A stretch of 64,000 bases of DNA from assembly GCF_031458135.1 (NCBI RefSeq), contig NZ_JAVDXW010000001.1:3720001-3784000 (forward strand), written 5' to 3'. Made by a program: the position numbers and the translations under genes. Below the pieces are notes generated by a model that was given only the letters and a program-made list of their open reading frames with translations, ran no database searches and was not told where the DNA came from. Source of the DNA: Haloactinomyces albus. GTDB lineage: Bacteria > Actinomycetota > Actinomycetes > Mycobacteriales > Pseudonocardiaceae. Below are positions 1-10,756 of this stretch, piece after piece (positions within the stretch are counted from its first letter, which is position 1; the number at the start of each line of letters is the position of its first letter).

Positions 1-496
1 CGACGTAGGAGCGGGCCCGGGCCCGCAGCGCCCCGATCGGATCCTCTTCGGCGGCCGAGTCGGTGATCCTGCGGTGTGCCAGGGCCCCGATCGGGTCCTT
101 GGCGGGATAGTCCGGCGCATCGCTGGGCCACCACACCACGATCGGGGTGTCCGGCAGCAGGAACGGGACCACCGAGCCCGCACCCTCGTCGGCCAGCGGT
201 CCGTACAGCCGCAGCACGATGACCTCGGAGGCGCCGGCATCCCCGCCGATCCGGATCTGCGCATCCAGCCGAGCCGCCGCCTGCCGGGCACCCGCCGCCA
301 CCACGATCACCCGTGCCGGGTGCTCGCGGCTGGCGTCGTTGGCCGCCTGCAGTGCCGGTTCGACTTCCGCGCCGTCGCTGGTGACGATGACCAGCGTCAG
401 CACCCTGCCGAGCGCGACGGCACCACCGGACTCCCGCAGCTCGACCAGTTTCTTGTTGACCTGCGAGGTGGTGGTGGAGGGAAGATCGACGATCAC
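1..496 (-). CDS. opcA: OpcA, glucose-6-phosphate dehydrogenase assembly protein (N-terminal part)
   Basis: OpcA is needed for assembly and redox-sensitive activation of the actinobacterial/cyanobacterial glucose-6-phosphate dehydrogenase. Reading the minus strand from a GTG at 496-494 gives VIVDLPSTTTSQVNKKLVEL at the N-terminus, then a stretch with VALGRVLTLVIVTSD, ARVIVVAAGA and PDTPIVVWWPSDAP, all typical of OpcA. About 165 residues are present and the frame runs off the left edge, so the C-terminal half is missing only because of the window. The GTG overlaps the zwf stop codon as GTGA, which implies translational coupling with its enzyme partner. The position directly after zwf is the usual actinobacterial order. 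Confidence 0.93.
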   Translation of the reverse strand, partial: MIVDLPSTTTSQVNKKLVELRESGGAVALGRVLTLVIVTSDGAEVEPALQAANDASREHPARVIVVAAGARQAAARLDAQIRIGGDAGASEVIVLRLYGPLADEGAGSVVPFLLPDTPIVVWWPSDAPDYPAKDPIGALAHRRITDSAAEEDPIGALRARARSYV

Positions 497-2022
497 GGCC
501 GCCTCCAGGCACGTCCGGTACGGGCCAGCATCGTATCGGCCGATGGTGGCCCCCAGCTTCCAGCTTTGTACTTCTCGGGGCCTCCGTGCGAGGCCCAGTG
601 GTCCAGCACGGGATCGAGGATCTGCCAGGACAGCTCGACTTCCTCGTTGACCGGGAACAGCGAGGGTTCCCCGAGCAGGACGTCGAGCAGCAGTCGCTCG
701 TAGGCCTCCGGGGACGACTCGGTGAAGGAGTGGCCGTAGCCGAAGTCCATCGTCACGTCCCGCACCTCCATGGAGGTGCCCGGGATCTTCGACCCGAACC
801 GCATGGTCACGCCCTCGTCCGGCTGAACCCGGATCACCAGGGCGTTCTGCCCGAGTTCCTCGGTCATCGTGTTGTCGAAGGGCAGGTGCGGTGCTCGCTT
901 GAACATCACCGCGATCTCGGTGACCCGGCGCCCCAGGCGCTTACCGGTGCGCAGGTAGAACGGCACCCCGGCCCAGCGCCTGCTTTCGATCTCCAGCGTG
1001 ATCGCCGCGAAAGTCTCCGTCGTGGAGTCGGGGGTGAAGCCGCTTTCCTCGTGCAGGCCCGGCACCTTCTCGCCGCCCTGCCAGCCACCGGTGTACTGGC
1101 CGCGCGCGGTGGTCTCGGAGAACGGCCCGACCGGCTTGGTGGCCGAGAGCACCTTGCTTTTCTCCGCGCGGAGGTTGCCCGGGGAGAACGACACCGGTTC
1201 CTCCATCGCGGTCAGCGCCATCAGTTGCAGCAGGTGGTTCTGGATGACGTCGCGGGCCGCGCCGATGCCCTCGTAGTAACCGGCACGCCCGCCCAGGCCG
1301 ATGTCCTCGGACATGGTGATCTGGACGTGATCGACGTAGTGGGCGTTCCACAGCGGCTCGAACATCTGGTTGGCGAAGCGCAGGGCCAGGATGTTCTGGA
1401 CCGTCTCCTTGCCGAGGTAGTGGTCGATGCGAAACACCGACTCCTCGGGGAACACCTCGTTGACGAGGCGATTGAGTTCCCGGGCGCTTTCCAGGTCGTG
1501 ACCGAACGGCTTCTCGACGACCACGCGTCGCCACTGGTCCTCGGCCTGCTCGGTCAAGCCCGAGCGGGAGAGCTGGCTGAGCACCGTGGGAAACATCGAC
1601 GGTGGTACCGAGAGGTAGAAAGCGTGGTTGCCACCGGTGCCGCGCTCGGTGTCGAGCTGTTTGACCGTCTCGGCGAGCCGGTCGAAGGTGCCGGGGTCGT
1701 CGAAGCTGCCCGGTACGAAGCGGATGCCCTCGGCCAGCCGGTCCCATACGTCCTGGTGGAACGGTGTGCGGGCGTTTTCCTTGACCGCGTCGTGGACGAT
1801 CTGCCCGAAATCCTGATGTTCCCACTCGCGCCGGGCGACACCGGTCAGCGCGAAGCCCGGCGGCAGCAGACCCCGATTGGACAGGTCATAGATCGCAGGC
1901 ATCAGTTTCTTCCGGGAAAGGTCGCCGGTCACCCCGAAGATCGTCAGCCCGGAGGGGCCTGCGATGCGCGGCAGACGCTTGTCCCGTGGATCACGCAGTG
2001 GGTTGTGCCCTGCCGAACTCAC
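493..2022 (-). CDS. zwf: Glucose-6-phosphate 1-dehydrogenase
   Basis: Oxidises glucose 6-phosphate to 6-phosphogluconolactone with NADP+, opening the oxidative pentose phosphate pathway in the cytoplasm. The 509-residue length is normal. The N-terminal dinucleotide site reads IFGVTGDLSRKKL (about residues 28-40) and the substrate/catalytic motif RIDHYLGKE is intact near residue 198. The start is a GTG at 2022 that overlaps the pgi stop (GTGA), and the stop overlaps the opcA start in the same way, so pgi, zwf and opcA form a tightly coupled unit. Unlike in M. tuberculosis, as I recall that cluster, pgi sits between tal and zwf. Confidence 0.97.
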   Translation of the reverse strand: MSSAGHNPLRDPRDKRLPRIAGPSGLTIFGVTGDLSRKKLMPAIYDLSNRGLLPPGFALTGVARREWEHQDFGQIVHDAVKENARTPFHQDVWDRLAEGIRFVPGSFDDPGTFDRLAETVKQLDTERGTGGNHAFYLSVPPSMFPTVLSQLSRSGLTEQAEDQWRRVVVEKPFGHDLESARELNRLVNEVFPEESVFRIDHYLGKETVQNILALRFANQMFEPLWNAHYVDHVQITMSEDIGLGGRAGYYEGIGAARDVIQNHLLQLMALTAMEEPVSFSPGNLRAEKSKVLSATKPVGPFSETTARGQYTGGWQGGEKVPGLHEESGFTPDSTTETFAAITLEIESRRWAGVPFYLRTGKRLGRRVTEIAVMFKRAPHLPFDNTMTEELGQNALVIRVQPDEGVTMRFGSKIPGTSMEVRDVTMDFGYGHSFTESSPEAYERLLLDVLLGEPSLFPVNEEVELSWQILDPVLDHWASHGGPEKYKAGSWGPPSADTMLARTGRAWRRP

Positions 2023-3674
2023 GTTCTGTCCTTTCCGGTGCCCTGGTCGGGTCCCGCCTCACGAAGATCCTGGATGGCCTTGACGAGTTCCACCAGTCCG
2101 GCAGCCCGCTCGGTCAGGTGCAAGCGCAGGACCGGACGGTTGTTCTGTGCCAGTACCTGGCCGTCGCCGAGTGCCTGGGCACGCTGCAGAGCCGCCAGCG
2201 TGTATTGCCGGCCGGGAACGGGCAGGTCGGTTTCGGGCTCGCCGGTGATCTGCAGGAACACACCGTTCTGGTGGCCGCCCTTGTGGTACTGGCCCGTCGA
2301 GTGCAGAAACCTCGGTCCCCAGCCGAAGGTGGTCTGCAGACCGGTGCGGCGGGACAGTTCCGGCCGCAGCACCGTGGTCGAGGCGTCGTCGAGGCGGTCC
2401 AGGTAGGCCTGTATCGCGAGATACCCGGTATCCGGTGCGGTCGCGAGCAACACCCGGAGGGCCTCGCTGACGGTGCCGACACCGGGGGAGAGCCAATCAC
2501 CCACGGCGTGCACCTCGATGGCACCGTCGAGGAGGGAGGGGGTGGACACGGGGCCACCGGCCGGGTCGTCCAGCAGCACCCGCGCGGCCTGTTTGGCGGC
2601 CTCGACGTCGGGCTGGTCGAACGGGTTGATGCCCAGCAATCGCCCGGCGACGGCGGTGGTGAACTCCCAGAGTAGGAACAGCCCGCCGAGCGGTCCGGTG
2701 GTGCTTGCCTGTGCGGTGCCTTCCGGGAGACCCACCGCCACTGTGGTGGCATCGCGACCCGCGTTGGCGAATCCGGAAGCCCGGGTATTCTCCACGGGCA
2801 CGGGCAGCAGCCCGGTTCCGTTCTTTCCGGTGGACTCGGCGATGAGCTGTTCTGCCCAGTCGCTGAATCCGACCGGCCCCGAATCGGTATCGGTGAGCAC
2901 GACCTTCTCCGCGCCCTGCGAGTGAGCCGCGGCAAGGGCCGCGCCGAGGCGCAGCGCCGGGTTGTCGGCCTCGTCGGCGCTGAGCGCGGCGAATGCGTCG
3001 GCGGCGTCGTCGAGCAGGGTCGCGATGTCGGCGCCCGCGAGTCCGGCGGGAACCAGGCCGAAGGCGCTCAGCGCGGAGTAGCGCCCGCCCAGATGGGGAT
3101 CGGCGGTGAAAATCTTGCGGTAACCGGCGTTTTTACCGGTTTCCTCCAGCGGCGAGCCCGGATCGGTGACGACGACGATCCGGGAAGCCGAATCGATTCC
3201 GTTTTCGGAAAAAGCCTGCTCGAACAAGCGACGGTGGCTGTCCGTTTCCAGGGTGGTGCCGGATTTCGACGACACCACCAGGACCGTCCGGTCGAGGTCA
3301 CCGGACAGTGCGTCGGCGACCTGGCCCGGGTCGGTGGTGTCGAGGACCACCAGGGAGACACCGGCGGTGGCGGTGATCACCTCGGGCGCCAGCGATGAGC
3401 CGCCCATGCCAGCGAGCACGATCCGGTCCAGGCCCTCGGAGTGCAGTTCCGCGCGCAACGCGTCGATCTCGGCCAGCAGCGGACGGGAACTGTCGTGCAG
3501 GGTCGTCCACGACAAGCGGACGGCTGCTTCGCTCTCGGCGTCCGGCCCCCACAGCGTGGGGTCCTGGGCTGCCAGCTTGCTCGCCATTCCTTCGGTGACC
3601 AGTTGCCGGACCACCGGATCCGCGGCCGTTGCCAGCGCCTGGTCGGTGATCTCGACTGAAGTTTCGGCTGCCAT
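2019..3674 (-). CDS. pgi: Glucose-6-phosphate isomerase
   Basis: Interconverts glucose 6-phosphate and fructose 6-phosphate, linking glycolysis with the pentose phosphate genes around it. The 551-residue protein has two SIS-type sugar isomerase halves: GMGGSSLAPEV near residue 90, SSKSGTTLET near 135 and GGRYSALSAFG near 198 are the phosphate-binding and signature motifs. It resembles the divergent Pgi form found inside actinomycete pentose phosphate clusters more than the classical E. coli enzyme (family knowledge, not aligned here). It starts at an ATG at 3674 and its stop overlaps the zwf GTG. A perfect 12-bp hairpin separates it from upstream tal. Confidence 0.93.
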   Translation of the reverse strand: MAAETSVEITDQALATAADPVVRQLVTEGMASKLAAQDPTLWGPDAESEAAVRLSWTTLHDSSRPLLAEIDALRAELHSEGLDRIVLAGMGGSSLAPEVITATAGVSLVVLDTTDPGQVADALSGDLDRTVLVVSSKSGTTLETDSHRRLFEQAFSENGIDSASRIVVVTDPGSPLEETGKNAGYRKIFTADPHLGGRYSALSAFGLVPAGLAGADIATLLDDAADAFAALSADEADNPALRLGAALAAAHSQGAEKVVLTDTDSGPVGFSDWAEQLIAESTGKNGTGLLPVPVENTRASGFANAGRDATTVAVGLPEGTAQASTTGPLGGLFLLWEFTTAVAGRLLGINPFDQPDVEAAKQAARVLLDDPAGGPVSTPSLLDGAIEVHAVGDWLSPGVGTVSEALRVLLATAPDTGYLAIQAYLDRLDDASTTVLRPELSRRTGLQTTFGWGPRFLHSTGQYHKGGHQNGVFLQITGEPETDLPVPGRQYTLAALQRAQALGDGQVLAQNNRPVLRLHLTERAAGLVELVKAIQDLREAGPDQGTGKDRT

Positions 3675-3713
3675 GTGATTCCTTCAGGTCGATGTTTCAA
3701 CACTGGCAGGGGC

Positions 3714-3765
3714 GCCGCACCCGTCCTCGTCCCGCCGAAGAGCGTGGTACGGAGACGGGTGCGGC
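3714..3765 (-). terminator. Hairpin between tal and pgi
   Basis: GCCGCACCCGTC at 3714-3725 and GACGGGTGCGGC at 3754-3765 form perfect 12-bp arms around a 28-nt loop. On the minus strand it follows the tal stop by about a dozen bases and precedes the pgi start by about 40. It could partly terminate tkt-tal transcripts or act as an RNA-processing boundary. There is no T-tract, which is common in high-GC actinobacteria. Confidence 0.6.
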
Positions 3766-3776
3766 GGCCGTGGGAG

Positions 3777-4880
3777 CTACTTAGCCCGGCTGAGCTGGTC
3801 GCTGACCGTCTGCAGCAGTTCGTCCCAGGACTTCTCGAACTTGTCCACGCCCTCACGCTCGAGTACGACGAAGACGTCGTCGAGGTCGACCCCGGCCTCG
3901 GTGAGCGAGTCGAAGACCTGCTGCGCGCTTGCAGCCGTCCCGCTCACCTTGTCGCCCTGCACGTCGGCGTGGTCGGCGGCCGCGTACAGCGTGGCCTCCG
4001 GCATGGTGTTCACCGTGTTCGGCGCCACCAGTTCCTCGACATAGCTGGTGTCGGAGTATGCCGGGTCCTTGACACCGGTGGAGGCCCACAGTGGACGCTG
4101 CACCTTCGCACCGGCCCGCTGCAGCTTCTTCCAGCGCTCGCCTGCGAAGACCTCCTCGTAGGCGGCGTAGGCCAGCCGTGCGTTGGCGATGCCCGCCTTG
4201 CCCAGCAGGTCCTCGTTGCCGAGGGAGTTCAGCCGCTTGTCGACCTCCGTGTCCACGCGGGAGACGAAGAACGAGGCCACGGACATGATCCGGCTGATGT
4301 CGTGGCCGTTGGCCTGGGCCTGTTCCAAACCGGCCATGAAGGCGTCCATCACGTCACGGTAGCGCTCCACCGAGAAGATCAGCGTGACGTTGACGCTGAT
4401 GCCCTCGGCGAGCGTGCGGGTGATGGCGGGCAGACCCGCGAGGGTGGCCGGGATCTTGATGAACAGGTTCGGACGATCCACGGCCTTGGCCAGATCCTGT
4501 GCCTCGGCCACGGTGCGCTCGGTGTCGTGGGCCAGCCGCGGGTCGACCTCCAGGGAGATCCGCCCGTCGACACCACCGGTTTGCTGATGCACACCGCGGA
4601 ACACATCGGCAGCGTCGCGGATGTCGGTGGTCGTGATCTCGCGTGTCGCCTCGTCCACGCTCGCCCCGCGCTGCGCGAGCCCGCGAACCTGGTCGTCGTA
4701 GTCCTCGGCGTTGGACAGGGCCTTCGCGAAGATCGTCGGATTGCTGGTGACTCCCACGAGCTCGTAGTCGTTGATCAGCTCCGTGAGGTTGCCCGAGGTG
4801 ATCCGCTGGCGGGACAGGTCATCCAGCCAGACGGCCACCCCCGCGTCACTCAGCGCCTTGAGATTGTTGTTGCTGGTCAC
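3777..4880 (-). CDS. tal: Transaldolase
   Basis: Transfers a dihydroxyacetone unit from sedoheptulose 7-phosphate to glyceraldehyde 3-phosphate in the non-oxidative pentose phosphate pathway. The 367-residue protein fits the longer actinobacterial Tal class. The Schiff-base lysine lies in NLFIKIPAT near residue 143; other family signatures are GVTSNPTIF near 43 and [10 protein letters not shown] near 108. It is preceded by tkt (62-bp gap) and followed, after a hairpin, by pgi. Confidence 0.96.
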   Translation of the reverse strand: MTSNNNLKALSDAGVAVWLDDLSRQRITSGNLTELINDYELVGVTSNPTIFAKALSNAEDYDDQVRGLAQRGASVDEATREITTTDIRDAADVFRGVHQQTGGVDGRISLEVDPRLAHDTERTVAEAQDLAKAVDRPNLFIKIPATLAGLPAITRTLAEGISVNVTLIFSVERYRDVMDAFMAGLEQAQANGHDISRIMSVASFFVSRVDTEVDKRLNSLGNEDLLGKAGIANARLAYAAYEEVFAGERWKKLQRAGAKVQRPLWASTGVKDPAYSDTSYVEELVAPNTVNTMPEATLYAAADHADVQGDKVSGTAASAQQVFDSLTEAGVDLDDVFVVLEREGVDKFEKSWDELLQTVSDQLSRAK

Positions 4881-4942
4881 TTTGTTCCCTCCGCTCGCAG
4901 CGTCGGTGTCCGTTCCGGGTCGAGTCGCTTCAGCAGCCTCGC

Positions 4943-7039
<2,097 letters not shown>

Positions 7040-7270
7040 GCCTCGCAGCTCCAGTCTCCCTCGACGCGGTGAATCAGGTTCATCTTAACCGATTCGTACC
7101 GCGGTTATCCCTCGTCCGGGTGCAGCCTAGTCGTGCTGATCGGGCAGGCGTCGACCCGTCCTCGGTGACACCCGACCAAGAGCTGTGCCAGTAGCGCGAC
7201 TACCATTCCGCAGGACCCGGTTGGGTGCGATCCGGCGTCCGGGCCTTGTGCGGAGCGACCAAGGAGTTCC
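7040..7270. other. Divergent tkt / ctaB promoter region
   Basis: No gene is visible. The region separates leftward tkt from rightward ctaB and should hold both promoters. It contains a locally A/T-richer stretch near 7080-7095 (TCTTAACCGATTCG), but I could not assign firm -10/-35 boxes. The right end is AAGGAG, the ribosome binding site of a short leader ORF. Confidence 0.5.
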
Positions 7271-7315
7271 ATGCCGTTCGGTGATCCTCGGCTGTCTGTG
7301 TGTGCGGCACCGTGA
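7271..7315 (+). CDS. Putative 14-codon leader ORF overlapping ctaB start
   Basis: ATG at 7271 is preceded by AAGGAG at 7261-7266, the best Shine-Dalgarno in the region. The ORF reads [14 protein letters not shown] and stops with TGA at 7313-7315, overlapping GTG 7312-7314 as GTGA. The arrangement implies translation of ctaB by coupled re-initiation, because the ctaB start itself has no good ribosome binding site. The peptide shows no obvious regulatory amino-acid run. It could be chance, but the RBS spacing and exact overlap argue for use. Confidence 0.5.
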   Translation: MPFGDPRLSVCAAP

Positions 7316-8253
7316 CCGCCGCGGTCGACACCCCCGAAAGCGGATATGCGCGCCGTCCCGGCGAGCTGCTTCGGGCCTATGCCGGTCTGATCAAGCCGCG
7401 GGTCATCGAGTTGCTGCTGGTGACCACCATCCCCGCGATGCTGCTCGCCGCTCGCGGGATCCCGTCTCCGTGGCTGGTGCTCGCGACATTGCTCGGCGGG
7501 ACGATGGCGGCGGGCAGTGCCAATGCGCTCAACTGCGTGGCCGACGCCGACATCGACCAGATGATGAAACGCACCAGGGCACGACCGCTGGTACGGCACA
7601 CCGTCTCGACGCGGCACGCGCTCGTGTTCGGTATCGCCCTCGGGGCCGGTTCCTTCGGCTGGTTGTGGGCCACGACGAACCTGCTGGCCGCTGCGCTCGC
7701 AGTGGGCACGATCCTGTTCTACGTCCTCGTCTACACCCTGTTCCTGAAGCGGCGTACCGCCCAGAACATCGTCTGGGGCGGAGCGGCCGGATGTATGCCC
7801 GTGGTGATCGGCTGGGCGAGCGTGACGGGTCGAGTGGACTGGCCCGCGATCGCGATGTTCGGGATCGTCTTCTTCTGGACACCGCCGCACACCTGGGCAC
7901 TGGCGATGAAGTACAAGGACGACTACGAGCGTGCCGGTGTTCCGATGCTGCCGGTGGTGGCACGTCCGACCCATGTCTCGCGCCAGATCGTGTCCTTCAC
8001 CTGGCTCATGGTGCTGTGGACGCTGCTGCTGGTGCCGGCGGCAGGCTGGCTGTACGCGGTGTTCGCCGTACTCGCGGGCGGATGGTTTCTGTTCCTGGCC
8101 CACCGCCTGCACGTGATGACCCGACAAGGACAGCCCGCCAAGCCGATGCGGCTGTTCCACATGTCCAACACCTACCTGATGATCGTGTGCGTGGCGCTGG
8201 CCGTGGATTCGGCGCTGAGCCTGCCGGTACTCGGCTGGCCCCCGGTGTGGTGA
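7312..8253 (+). CDS. ctaB: Protoheme IX farnesyltransferase (heme O synthase)
   Basis: Attaches a farnesyl group to heme b to make heme O for cytochrome aa3 oxidase; an integral membrane UbiA-family prenyltransferase. The 313 residues contain the Asp-rich first motif in [18 protein letters not shown] (about residues 64-81) and the second region with [16 protein letters not shown], plus about eight hydrophobic helices. I prefer GTG 7312 because it overlaps the leader ORF stop; an in-frame GTG at 7300 would add four residues. The partner enzyme CtaA lies 3 kb away. The gene ends convergent with qor, with a palindromic repeat between. Confidence 0.94.
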   Translation: MTAAVDTPESGYARRPGELLRAYAGLIKPRVIELLLVTTIPAMLLAARGIPSPWLVLATLLGGTMAAGSANALNCVADADIDQMMKRTRARPLVRHTVSTRHALVFGIALGAGSFGWLWATTNLLAAALAVGTILFYVLVYTLFLKRRTAQNIVWGGAAGCMPVVIGWASVTGRVDWPAIAMFGIVFFWTPPHTWALAMKYKDDYERAGVPMLPVVARPTHVSRQIVSFTWLMVLWTLLLVPAAGWLYAVFAVLAGGWFLFLAHRLHVMTRQGQPAKPMRLFHMSNTYLMIVCVALAVDSALSLPVLGWPPVW

Positions 8254-8261
8254 GACCGGTG

Positions 8262-8308
8262 GTGAGCGGAACTCTCACTCACGTGGAAGGGGCGAAAGTT
8301 CCGTGCAC
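8262..8308. repeat. Inverted repeat, copy 1 of GTGAGCGGAACTTTC-type element
   Basis: Left arm GTGAGCGGAACTCTC (8262-8276) pairs imperfectly (12 of 15) with right arm GAAAGTTCCGTGCAC (8294-8308) across a 17-nt loop. It sits between the convergent ends of ctaB and qor, as expected for a bidirectional terminator. A close copy occurs at 10728-10773. Confidence 0.7.
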
Positions 8309-8326
8309 GCCAACTCGGTGCTCTCG

Positions 8327-9295
8327 TCACGGCTCCAGAAGCAGTTTGCCGGTCGTGCGGCGGCTTTCGAGATCCTCGTGCGCCCGCGCGGCCTCTGCCA
8401 GCGGATACGTCCCGCCGACCCGGATGGCCAGGTCCTTGCGAGTGACCGCATCGAAGATCTCCCCCGCGCGCCAGTCGAGTTCCTCGCGGGTCAGGATGTG
8501 GTGGGCCAGGGTCGGCCGGGTGAGAAAGACCGAACCGGCCGAGTTCAGTCGCTGTGGGTCGACCGGCGGCACCGGCCCGCTGGCGGCACCGAACAGCGCG
8601 AACATGCCGCGCGGGCGCAGGCTGTTCAGACTCGCCTCGAAGGTGTCCTTGCCGACGCCGTCATAGGCGACGTCGACACCACGGTCATCGGTGAGACTGC
8701 GGACCTGCTCGGCCACATCCGCCTCGGTGTAGCGGATGATCTCGTCGGCCCCCGCTTCGCGTGCCAGCCTCTCCTTGGCTGCCGTGGAGACCGTGCCGAT
8801 GACATTGCCGCCGCGCGCCTTGATCAGTTGAGTCAGCAACAGGCCCATACCGCCTGCCGCGGCGTGCACCAGGGCGGTGTCACCGGTCCGCACCGGATAG
8901 GTCGAGGAGACCAGATAATGCGCGGTCATGCCCTGCAACATCATGGCGGCGGCCGTCCGGTTGTCGATTCCCTCGGGCACCCGCACGACTTTGCTCACCG
9001 GTACCACCGCGCGCTCGGCATAGCCGGCGGGGACCATCGCCCACGCCACCCGATCACCCGGGGCGAGCCCCGTAACCCCCGCACCGACCTCGCGGACCGT
9101 GCCCGCACCTTCCGAACCCGGTGTGAACGGGAGCGGGACCTCGTAAACCCCACTGCGCTGGTAGGTGTCGATGAAGTTCACGCCACAGGCGGCGACGTCG
9201 ACCAGGACTTGCTGCGCTGCGGGGGTCGGATCCTCGATCTCGGCTGCTTCCAGAACCTCCGGCCCACCGTTGGCCTGTACCCGGATCGCGCGCAT
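8327..9295 (-). CDS. qor: NADPH:quinone reductase, zinc-less MDR family
   Basis: Medium-chain dehydrogenase/reductase that likely reduces quinones or enones with NADPH. The 322 residues show the GroES-like N-terminal domain (GVNFIDTYQRSGVY, residues 38-51, and FTPGSEGAGTVREVGAGV) and a Rossmann motif AAAGGMG at 145-151. The structural and catalytic zinc ligands of alcohol dehydrogenases are absent, matching quinone oxidoreductase 1. A gene annotated qor lies in the same place in M. tuberculosis (Rv1454c, from memory). It starts at ATG 9295; a 14-bp tandem repeat begins 22 bp upstream. Confidence 0.9.
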   Translation of the reverse strand: MRAIRVQANGGPEVLEAAEIEDPTPAAQQVLVDVAACGVNFIDTYQRSGVYEVPLPFTPGSEGAGTVREVGAGVTGLAPGDRVAWAMVPAGYAERAVVPVSKVVRVPEGIDNRTAAAMMLQGMTAHYLVSSTYPVRTGDTALVHAAAGGMGLLLTQLIKARGGNVIGTVSTAAKERLAREAGADEIIRYTEADVAEQVRSLTDDRGVDVAYDGVGKDTFEASLNSLRPRGMFALFGAASGPVPPVDPQRLNSAGSVFLTRPTLAHHILTREELDWRAGEIFDAVTRKDLAIRVGGTYPLAEAARAHEDLESRRTTGKLLLEP

Positions 9296-9317
9296 GCCCT
9301 ACCTCCACGTTCGCAGT

Positions 9318-9345
9318 GTCGTCCGTATGTCGTCGTCCGTATGTC
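9318..9345. repeat. Perfect 14-bp tandem direct repeat upstream of qor
   Basis: GTCGTCCGTATGTC occurs twice with no spacer (9318-9331 and 9332-9345), in the region between divergent qor and the 9498 gene. It could be a regulator site or slippage product. No similar copies were noticed elsewhere in the window. Confidence 0.6.
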
Positions 9346-9497
9346 GTGCCGCCGTGCCCGGGCCCACCCGTATTCGAAATCGCCGCGTCCGATACGGCAA
9401 CATCGTCACCACGCGGCGATCTCGTCCATCCTGCACGCGGAGAGGTCTACGACACGAATCGGGGCGATGCGGATGACACGGTGCTTAGGATCCCGAC

Positions 9498-9842
9498 ATG
9501 GCTACGAATGAGGGAAACGACACACAGGCTGCGGCGAGTGCTCCGCCACCGAAGGCCGTCAAATCCGCGAACGGGTTCGTCGGTGAGCACGGTGGATCGG
9601 CACGGGCCGTGGTGGAGAATCTCGGGCACCAAGCGGGTGGCCGGATCGTCCTGATCGGCGACGACGGCGCTCTCGGCGACGTGATGGTGGCCGACGTGGC
9701 CACCGCGGAATCGGTGGTCGGCGCCGTCGATGGCCTGACGCTGAGCGACTGGGACGCCGACACCACGGCAGCACTGCAGATCGGCCCCGGTCACCGGCGG
9801 CGCATGGCTCGTTCGCACGCGAACCGTTCTCGGGTGAAGTGA
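9498..9842 (+). CDS. Conserved actinobacterial small protein of unknown function
   Basis: I do not recognise a characterised family. The 114 residues have a disordered Ala/Pro N-terminus, then GFVGEHGGSARAVVENLGHQAGG and IVLIGDDGALGDVMVADVATAE, and a basic tail (GHRRRMARSHANRSRVK). The ATG at 9498 has an AGGA seven bases upstream. Its stop overlaps the start of the ATP-grasp gene as GTGA, so the two are translated together and may work together, for example as an accessory to the ligase (inference). Confidence 0.75.
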   Translation: MATNEGNDTQAAASAPPPKAVKSANGFVGEHGGSARAVVENLGHQAGGRIVLIGDDGALGDVMVADVATAESVVGAVDGLTLSDWDADTTAALQIGPGHRRRMARSHANRSRVK

Positions 9843-10756
9843 GGGCCGCCGTGGGTAAGCCGCAGGTTCTTCTCGCCTCGTGTGCGGATCTGCCCACCTC
9901 GAACGGGGACGACACGTGGCTGCCCGACGCTCTCGCCGAGCTGGACGTGTGGGCGTCCTGGGCGGTCTGGGACGACCCGGAGGTGGACTTCGCGCAGGCC
10001 GACCTGGTCGTGTTGCGGAGTACCTGGGACTACCCGCGCCGCCGGACCGAGTTCCTGCGGTGGTGCGAGTCCCTGCCCGCGCTGGCCAATTCCGCCCGGA
10101 TCGTGCGCTGGAACACCCACAAGTCCTACCTGGCCGACCTCGCTGATGCCGGTGCCGCCGTGGTGCCGACGCAGGTGATCGAACCGGGGGACAGCGTCGA
10201 ATGGCCGAAGTCCGAGTTCGTCCTGAAACCGGCGGTGGGCGCGGGTTCGCGAGATGCGGCACGATTCGGTGCGCTCGAGCACGAGGCCGCCCGTGCGCAC
10301 CTGCGCATGCTGCGCGAGCAGAACCGGGCGGCAGTGGTACAGCCGTACCAGTCGGCGGTCGATACCGAGGGAGAGACCGCGCTGGTCTTTCTCGGTGGGA
10401 TGTACTCCCACGGCTTCGTCAAGGGACCGATGCTTCCGCCTGTGGCCACGCAGGACGGATCCGGGCTGTCCATGGCCGAGGGGCGGCGACCGGCCGATCC
10501 CTCGGCCGCCTTGCGCCGGGCGGCCGAGGACACCCTGGACATCGCCTGTGGTCTGCTCGGCATCGTCCGGTCGGAGCTGCTGTATGCCCGCGTCGACCTG
10601 GTGCGGGGACCCGGTGGCGAACCGCTGCTGCTGGAGCTGGAACTCTCGGAGCCGTCTCTCGGGTTTCAGCAGACCGATTCCTCCGCGCAGCTCCGTTTCG
10701 CCTCTGCGGTCCGAGGTGCGCTCGCCGGTGAGCGGAACTTTCGTCCCGCCATGTGA
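9839..10756 (+). CDS. ATP-grasp ligase-like protein (DcsG-like)
   Basis: The 305-residue protein has an ATP-grasp layout: an N-terminal substrate-domain signature LRSTWDYPRRR (STWDY at 61-65), a central KSEFVLKPAVGAGSRDAARF segment with the ATP-binding lysine, and a late acidic metal-binding stretch ending in LLLELELSEPSLGF. The STWDY/FL.W pattern recalls the cycloserine ligase DcsG and RimK-like glutathione-synthetase relatives; the substrate here is unknown and no cycloserine genes are adjacent. Start GTG 9839 overlaps the upstream stop. The last codons (encoding GERNF) lie in the left arm of a palindromic repeat, so part of the C-terminus is dictated by that element. Confidence 0.82.
   Translation: MRAAVGKPQVLLASCADLPTSNGDDTWLPDALAELDVWASWAVWDDPEVDFAQADLVVLRSTWDYPRRRTEFLRWCESLPALANSARIVRWNTHKSYLADLADAGAAVVPTQVIEPGDSVEWPKSEFVLKPAVGAGSRDAARFGALEHEAARAHLRMLREQNRAAVVQPYQSAVDTEGETALVFLGGMYSHGFVKGPMLPPVATQDGSGLSMAEGRRPADPSAALRRAAEDTLDIACGLLGIVRSELLYARVDLVRGPGGEPLLLELELSEPSLGFQQTDSSAQLRFASAVRGALAGERNFRPAM

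Noticed and set aside
7105-8160. Long minus-strand frame opposite ctaB
   Set aside because: Gln/His/Arg-rich translation typical of the antisense of a GC-rich membrane-protein gene.
9839-10756. Cycloserine biosynthesis locus
   Set aside because: Only the ligase-like motif is present; none of the other cycloserine genes is nearby.
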